A stretch of DNA of 64,000 nt from Raphanus sativus (lineage: Eukaryota; Streptophyta; Magnoliopsida; Brassicales; Brassicaceae): the NCBI RefSeq assembly GCF_000801105.2, contig NC_079514.1:3410001-3474000 (forward strand), written 5' to 3'. Below, in pieces: positions 58,068-64,000 of the stretch. The notes under the pieces are model-generated. The model saw only the letters and a program-made list of their open reading frames with translations. It did no database searches and had not been told where the DNA came from. A program made the translations under genes and the position numbers. Numbering within the stretch: the stretch's first letter is position 1; each line of letters opens with the position of its first letter.

Positions 58068-59079
58068 TTTTTTTTCCCTCAAAGATTTAGATTATATAAA
58101 TAGGCAAAGCCCATAACTGGCCGAAGCCCAGTTACAACCAAACATAAAAACAAAAAGCCCAAACACCCACGGGCTACACAAAACCTACAACAGCCCTCGG
58201 CCCAAACCCACAAGACCCACGGTCCAGACGGACAAAACGATGAGGAGGCAGTCGCGACACGTGGAGAACTCTGCTCCATTCACTCGACATCCGTCGATAC
58301 CGCCTCAACCCAGCCGCTTTCGCCGTTGCACCGCCACGTTCGTCGGAGCTTTGAAACCGGCAAAGCCTCCAAACCGAAACCTAACCCGTTCTACAGCGCT
58401 CAGTCAACACGCCGAGGAGTATAATCGTACCTTGATATCTCCATCGACTTTCAACCACTTGAAACCCTAGACCGGCGACTCGAGAACCGCATCTCTCAAA
58501 CCTTAAGACAACTGACCATCACCGGCAAACTTCACTTCTAAGAGGAAGATCTCCGCCGTGACTCCAACCACCCTTAACCGCGATCATAGCGGGCGAAAAC
58601 GAAACGAAAATAAAGAAAAAAACAAAGACCCAATGATAAGGATTTCTTCGCGGCAGCACGGAGCTATACTAGTCTCCGTCCTCCGAAGCCAAAGCCGGCG
58701 AAGGCAGATCTGAGGGAGACTCCTTCTCGGAAACTAGACCGACGACAGTGGATCTGAGCGAGCCTCCACCTCCCGGGAACCACCAAAACAGAACACACTG
58801 GCCGCTTCCTCTCCCGGATCTCCATAAGGAACGCGTCGTTGCTCCAACCACGAACCCACCGACAAGGATGGAGTCGTAACCAGAACTCGGACAAGGCGTA
58901 CGTTCACAGGACGCCGAAGAAAAAGCCAAGGGGAACACTTTTAATCTAACCAGAAAGGACTCCGGCATTGGCACGGCCGCTCACGCGCCGGCCAACCGCC
59001 GGAGCCAAGCAAGGACGCTCTCTCTTCTCTCTCTCTTCTCTCTCTTCTTTTTGACTTCAAAGACCCTTGTGTTTTGGAT
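58068..59079 (-). mobile_element. Non-autonomous non-LTR retroposon (Sadhu-like), 1.0 kb
   Basis: An exact 17 bp duplication AGTAAACATCTATTCTT flanks the insert (58051-58067 and 59080-59096). Directly after the left copy is a poly-T run, i.e. a poly-A tail on the minus strand. The minus-strand 5' end is purine-rich (GAAGAGAGAGAAGAGAG). Base composition is GC-rich against AT-rich surroundings. No reverse transcriptase is encoded; ORFs of up to 101 codons have no recognisable domain. Long variable duplications and a poly-A tail show target-primed reverse transcription. Size and lack of coding fit the Sadhu retroposons of Brassicaceae, an assignment I make from memory. Confidence 0.82.
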
Positions 59080-59096
59080 AGTAAACATCTATTCTT

Positions 59097-60143
59097 CTTC
59101 TTCTTCTTCTTTTGTTTGTTTATTAATTCTCTTTCGTTCTTAACTAGAAGTTACTAGACATTTAGAAGGTGGCTATTGGGACGAAACGTAGGGTACAGTA
59201 ATGCTAAACAAACGTAGGGTGAAGTAATTTTAGTTGCCAACAAATGTTTTTTTTTAATAAACTCTCGGCTTTTTTATAAATTCTATCGGCTAATCCAATC
59301 GGTCACGGGAAAAATACACTTAGTACTATAGAGTGGACTGGCTACCACACTGCCAATGGTTATTTTACATGTATAGACCATATAAAATTAATACTAAGAT
59401 TTTCTCGTACATAATTATGTAGTTAATTTACTTAACTTACATATATTAATATATAGAGTATACACACACAACAAGACACTGCCACACATAGGGATATTTT
59501 AAAATTTTCAGCTAAAATATATTTTGGATAATTTTAGGGATTAAAAAAATATCTAAATTTTTGTATCCATATAATCTTTTCCAAACATTTTAAGAGCTTA
59601 ATACCAATGTTTCATTAGGCTTGGTTCGTGACTCCTGCATATAGTATACTGAAATATATAATTATCATTTGAAATTTCATCATCTACAAAGGGTTAAGTT
59701 AACAGTGGTGAATCTCACATTTCTTTCCGAAAATGAAACTCAAAATTAATCATAAAATGTTTTTGGTGAACATTAATCATAAAAATGACATAATAATTTT
59801 GTTAACTTTTGTAAATCCATACCACAATACAACATAAAAGCCACAAAATTTAGATTTGTAGGAATATGCACTATATGTAGTATGTACACACTCACATTTA
59901 CAGACACGTATACCATTGTACAATGTAAATATATGTAAACATAAGTAATTATAATTTCGAAGTCTGTATGCTTTTGTAGATATAACAAACCGCTTCAAAG
60001 ACTCGTATCGGCTTCTTAAACCAGCAAAGGTAAAAATAAAGGTGGGTCAGTGAATGGGTTTCAGAGCCACCTTTTCCTTTTTCTCGCTTACTTCTTCAGT
60101 TAAAGTTTGAGATAGACACACATTTATATATATGTACAAAATA
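59097..60143. other. AT-rich spacer
   Basis: No gene. Overlapping short ORFs at 59773-59998 are low-complexity and not supported. Confidence 0.4.
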
Positions 60144-60862
60144 TCTATCTTATTAAAGTAGAAGTACCATTTGGAGTGTTTGGATATAGTAATAGCAGAT
60201 TTTATATAAAAAAAAAATATCCTGTTTGGATACATATATAACTGATATCTAAAATTTACTACACGAGTGGGCCAAAGTTAAGACAATATAAACTCAACTA
60301 ATGAGCTTATCATATAAAATGGATCGGACATCTAATAATTGTGTTCTAGATTAGTAAATTTTTTTTATTGGTCCAGTAATAATCAATCAAAAATCGACTC
60401 TGTCCAAATATACAAATGACATCGATTGTTCATAAAAGGACCATTTCATACACAAATCGAATCATTTTAATCCAGTATCGCCATATATAAACCAGTTACA
60501 AACCATTATCTTTTATGAAACATCGAACCGGTCATTGTAACAGACCCATAAAATTAATATTACATCGATTGAGTTAGTGTTTAACCGATTTGAACCTAAA
60601 ATTTAGTCTTTATAAACCGGTATTATACGCAAAATCTAGATATCTCCCATGTATATTCTACTTTATTCCTTTAATTATCCTCTTTGTTCCTATAATTTAA
60701 ATGGATCTGGCGTGGGCAATATATATCTATACTATTAAAGCAGATGACTATTTATGAATATGTCCCTGAAATTTTTAAGTTGCACTTTTTTCTCAGCATT
60801 ATTTGCAACCAATCAAAAATCATTATTTTGCAATTACATTAAAAAATATTTAATATAATTCA
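60144..60862 (+). mobile_element. Two Helitron-like 5' ends, before an assembly gap
   Basis: ATCTATCTTATTAAAGTAGA (TC at 60144) and ATCTATACTATTAAAGCAGA (TC at 60726) both match the Arabidopsis Helitron start TCTATACTATTAAAR, and each is preceded by A as required. The second runs into the gap at 60863. No 3' hairpin-CTRR end was found before the gap, so extents are not defined. Confidence 0.55.
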
Positions 60863-60962
60863 NNNNNNNNNNNNNNNNNNNNNNNNNNNNNNNNNNNNNN
60901 NNNNNNNNNNNNNNNNNNNNNNNNNNNNNNNNNNNNNNNNNNNNNNNNNNNNNNNNNNNNNN
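60863..60962. other. Assembly gap (100 N)
   Basis: Run of 100 N; probably collapsed repeat. Confidence 1.
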
Positions 60963-61999
60963 AAAAGTGAGTTTTTACTAAAAAAGTGTAGAGAAAACAC
61001 GATATAAGGGGTTACATTTCGGTATTAAAATGATATTCTCCTTAAACTTTATCAGAAAAAAATATATTGATTTCCATGTTTTTTAATGTCTATCATTATT
61101 TATGTTAATTTCGTAATAAAAAACTTACATGACAAAAATTAAGGGTTTGCAAGTAGAAGTAAAATAGCAGAAATGTAACTAAATTATTTTTTAAACTGCT
61201 TCTCTTTTAATAATAAGAGGATAATAAAAAGTAACAACTGTGCCGAACTTGTAAAGGTAAACACTTTCACTTCTATGTCTTAAGCTAGATTTCCATATGC
61301 AGCACACTTAATTTCTAAAAACCTGTTATTATTTGAATATAGTCAAGTATTTAGTATGTTCCTTTATAACTTTAAAAAGTTAACAAAAAATGAGAACATA
61401 TCGTATAATGATTTAAGAAAACTCCATTCTCTGTTGTTCAATTAGTTCAATATCTCTAACACCTACCAAAGCCCCGTAGAGGTCTTACCACAATTTACAA
61501 ACATTGTAACATCAGTTTAAAATAAAAAAATATAAACAAAAGTCTAGTGAGCAGACTTAGCTATTCGAATTATGTATAGTAATAGAGAAGACTAACTTAA
61601 CATACTGATAGAGAACTTAGGAGGAACTAAACCACGTAGGATGTCAGGAAAGTTTGAAAAAATAACAAAAGGCAACATCAAACGGCAATATGTGCTTCGT
61701 TCAAATAACAGTCCACGTAGAATGTTAGGAAAGTAGCCGTCGCCTTTTGGGTCTTTTTTTTAGGTTGCAACGTTTATAGGTTTCTGGTAGTTTGTGATTC
61801 TTATTGGCTGAGATCAAAGTGTTTATATGGTACTCCTAAGCCGTGATGCAAAAGCTAAATATAAAAATGAGAAAATTTCGGCTTAAATGATTCATTATTC
61901 ACTCTTGCATTATAGGAAACTTTCATTTAGTCAATAATAATATCTATGGAGGATGCAATTAGATCGTTACGATACATCCCAAATTTACTTTAGCTCATG
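60963..61999. other. AT-rich spacer
   Basis: No gene recognised. A short repeated phrase CACGTAG(G/A)ATGT(C/T)AGGAAAG occurs at about 61633 and 61713. Confidence 0.4.
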
Positions 62000-62008
62000 A
62001 ATAAAAAT

Positions 62009-62889
62009 GAACAAAACTTAGGTTCACCCTCATCAATAAGATTTAGTTATTTAAGATTTGATATCTTTCAGAAAAGGAAACTAAATAATAAGAATTTAGT
62101 GAAATAAAATTATGTTTTTAGATAAATAAAAAATAGTAGTAATTATAGAAAAAAGTTTTTTTGTTTAATATTAATAAATTTGTCGATAAATACTAAACCC
62201 TAAACCCTAAACCCTAAATTTTAAATACTAAACCCTAGACCCTCGGGGGAAACCTGAACCCCTGGGGAAAGCCTGAACCCCTGGGGAAAGCCTGAACCCT
62301 TGGGAAAAGCCTGAACCCTTGGACAAATCCTATACCCTAAACCCATAAATTTAAACCAAACCCTAAATCATAAACTAAATCCTAAACCTTAAAACCCTAA
62401 ATCATGACCTCTAATAGTAAACTCGAAATCCTAAATTTCAAAATGATTTATGGTTTAGGATTAAGGATTTAGGATTTAATATTAGTCCATGAGTTTAGGG
62501 TTTAGGGTTTCGTGTTTAGAATTTAGGGTTTAATATTATGGTTTAGGATTTAGGGTTTAGGATTTAGTTTATGATTTAGGGTTTGGTTTAAATTTAAGGG
62601 TTTAGGATATAAGATTTGCCCAAGGGTTGAGGCTTTTCCCAAGGGTTTAGGGTTTAGTATTTATAATTTAGGTTTTAGGGTTTAGTATTTGTCGACAGAT
62701 TTATCAATATTAAATAATTTTTTTTTTGATAATTACTACTATTTTTTATTTATCTAAAAACATAATTTTATTTCATTAAATTCTTATTATTTAGTTTCTT
62801 TTCTAAAAGATATCAAATCTTAAATAACTAAATCATATTGGTGGGTGAATGTAGAGATTCACCCTAGGGGGTGAACCTAAGTTTTGTTC
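62009..62889. mobile_element. Foldback MULE-type element B, telomere-like interior, 881 bp
   Basis: Ends GAACAAAACTTAGGTTCACC and its exact complement; an exact 9 bp duplication AATAAAAAT flanks it (62000-62008, 62890-62898). The arms are inverted over about 200 bases (GATTTAGTTATTTAAGATTT at 62039 pairs with 62814-62835). The interior (62195-62690) has CCCTAAACCCTAAACCCTAA on the left and TTTAGGGTTTAGGGTTT on the right with five CCTGAACCC(C/T)TGGG units (62240-62320). Same family as element A at 56456. Confidence 0.92.
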
Positions 62890-63208
62890 AATAAAAATAG
62901 ATGAAATGGGAACCAAGTTTTGTCCTTATTGTTGACTTTCTTTTTACTGTGAAACTAACGAATCCCCTATAATGCGTGATCATTATTGTTCCTTTTGCAT
63001 TTCTTTTATTTAAATTTTTGAATATTTCAAATTAAGAGAAAATTAATTACATATCGGGTCAAGTATGTAACCAATTCTTTTACATTTATACAGGTTCCCT
63101 TTTTTTCCCTTTCATATACGAATCATATGTATATCATATCCCGTAGATCATGGATGACTGTCCTCCGATCCGTATTAATTTAGTGGGGATCTCAATACGT
63201 TTATACCA

Positions 63209-63441
63209 TACTCCCTCCGTTTCATATTAAGTGTCGTTTTAGAGAATTTTTTTCGTTGCAAAATAAGTGTCGTTTTAGAGTTTCAATGCAAAATTTATTA
63301 ACTTTATTCTCCATTCTATTTTTCTATTGGTTGAATTGTATCGGTAATGATGTTTTTATATTGAAAATATGCAAAATTAAATGCTTTCTTAATCCGTGTG
63401 CACAAGTCTAAAACGACACTTATAATGAAACAGAAGGAGTA
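63209..63441. mobile_element. Stowaway-type MITE, 233 bp
   Basis: Ends TA-CTCCCTCCGTTTCATATT and AATGAAACAGAAGGAG-TA. Same length as the copy at 16420-16652 and readable as its reverse complement (TTGGTTGAATTG versus AACCAATAG-type interior blocks). Confidence 0.9.
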
Positions 63442-64000
63442 TCAATTATCTAAAGTTACGGAAATTGAATGATTGAACTAAAAATTCCTGGCTTATATTC
63501 GAAATCCGAAAATATGTGGTATGTTCATGTATGATCAATTACCCCAACGCAAAACCTTATGATATCAATAAATACACATATTCAAAAAAAAAACAATTAT
63601 GTTAAAATACGGTAATACAGTATGTTTAAAATAGGTATTTATATCACGGATCTGTCTTAGAAATCTGTATATTCTTAGAGATCTCCTTGTATTACGATAA
63701 TAATCATGATATAAAATAAAGTTGGACTATATTCAAATTCGATATTATAAATGATATTGTATTTTGATGTATAACTCGTATTAAAAAACATATTGGAAAT
63801 TTTTGAATTATGCTAATGTAGATGGTAATAAGAAAATTATATCAGTTTGACAAAAAAAAAAGAAAATTATATCAATTTTTTTTCCCATACGATGAGTGCA
63901 AATGACAACTTCATCTTTACAGAATTGGATTCAAATCTGTGTATGGGAAGGAGATGACAATATATTGATAAATGGGGAAAATATAAAAGGGAGATCGAGA
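63442..64000. other. AT-rich window end
   Basis: No gene or recognisable repeat. Confidence 0.4.

Noticed and set aside
58664..58974. 101- and 76-codon ORFs in GC-rich DNA
   Set aside because: They lie in the Sadhu-like retroposon, have no domain, and are expected by chance in GC-rich sequence.
62195..62690. Possible true interstitial telomere
   Set aside because: Only a few exact CCCTAAA units, head to head, bounded by TIRs and 9 bp duplications, so it is the interior of a transposon.

Overview
This is plant nuclear DNA, most likely from a Brassica or Raphanus-type genome (Brassicaceae). The evidence is AT-rich intergenic DNA, GT-AG introns, dense transposon remnants, three 100-base assembly gaps, and a run of genes recognisable as neighbours on Arabidopsis thaliana chromosome 4 (At4g29590 down to At4g29210, assigned from memory of the protein sequences). 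The inferred order is: SAM methyltransferase (At4g29590-like), PRMT11, mitochondrial ATP synthase subunit g, ribosomal protein L28, a VPS15 remnant, a kelch F-box gene, profilin 4, derlin fragments with LCR-type defensin-like genes, HAD acid phosphatase, an LRR protein, two tandem GGT4-like gamma-glutamyl transpeptidases, and a PFK1 remnant. Many genes present between these in Arabidopsis are missing here, which fits fractionation after the Brassica genome triplication.

Region by region. 0-7.5 kb is a housekeeping block: the methyltransferase 3' end, PRMT11 and ATP synthase g diverging from a shared 0.86 kb promoter region, tRNA-Pro(TGG), a 697 bp hAT-type non-autonomous element, and RPL28 with two tandem C/D-box snoRNA candidates in its second intron. 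7.8-13.7 kb is a degraded Copia element (164 bp LTRs, 5 bp target duplication). 13.7-18.7 kb holds a VPS15 C-terminal pseudogene, the F-box/kelch gene and profilin. 19-29 kb is a defensin-like cluster with co-duplicated derlin fragments and a candidate Pack-MULE. 30-33.4 kb has a Helitron end, the acid phosphatase and the LRR protein. 35.9-40 kb is a MuDR-type element with a full-length transposase, many palindromic GACGACTT/AAGTCGTC repeats and a long inverted repeat. 40-46.3 kb has no recognised gene. 46.4-54.1 kb holds two tandem GGT genes; a 1.4 kb palindrome sits in intron 1 of the first. 54.2-55.0 kb is a truncated PFK1. 55-64 kb is mostly transposons: two foldback MULE-type elements with CCCTAAA-like interiors, a Sadhu-like retroposon, Helitron ends and a Stowaway MITE.

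The genes are mostly unrelated housekeeping or cell-type genes; the window is shaped by collinearity plus transposon insertion. The points I would check first are the palindrome-rich MULE, the foldback family, the intronic snoRNA pair, the different intron content of the GGT paralogues, and the recently duplicated defensin-like genes.
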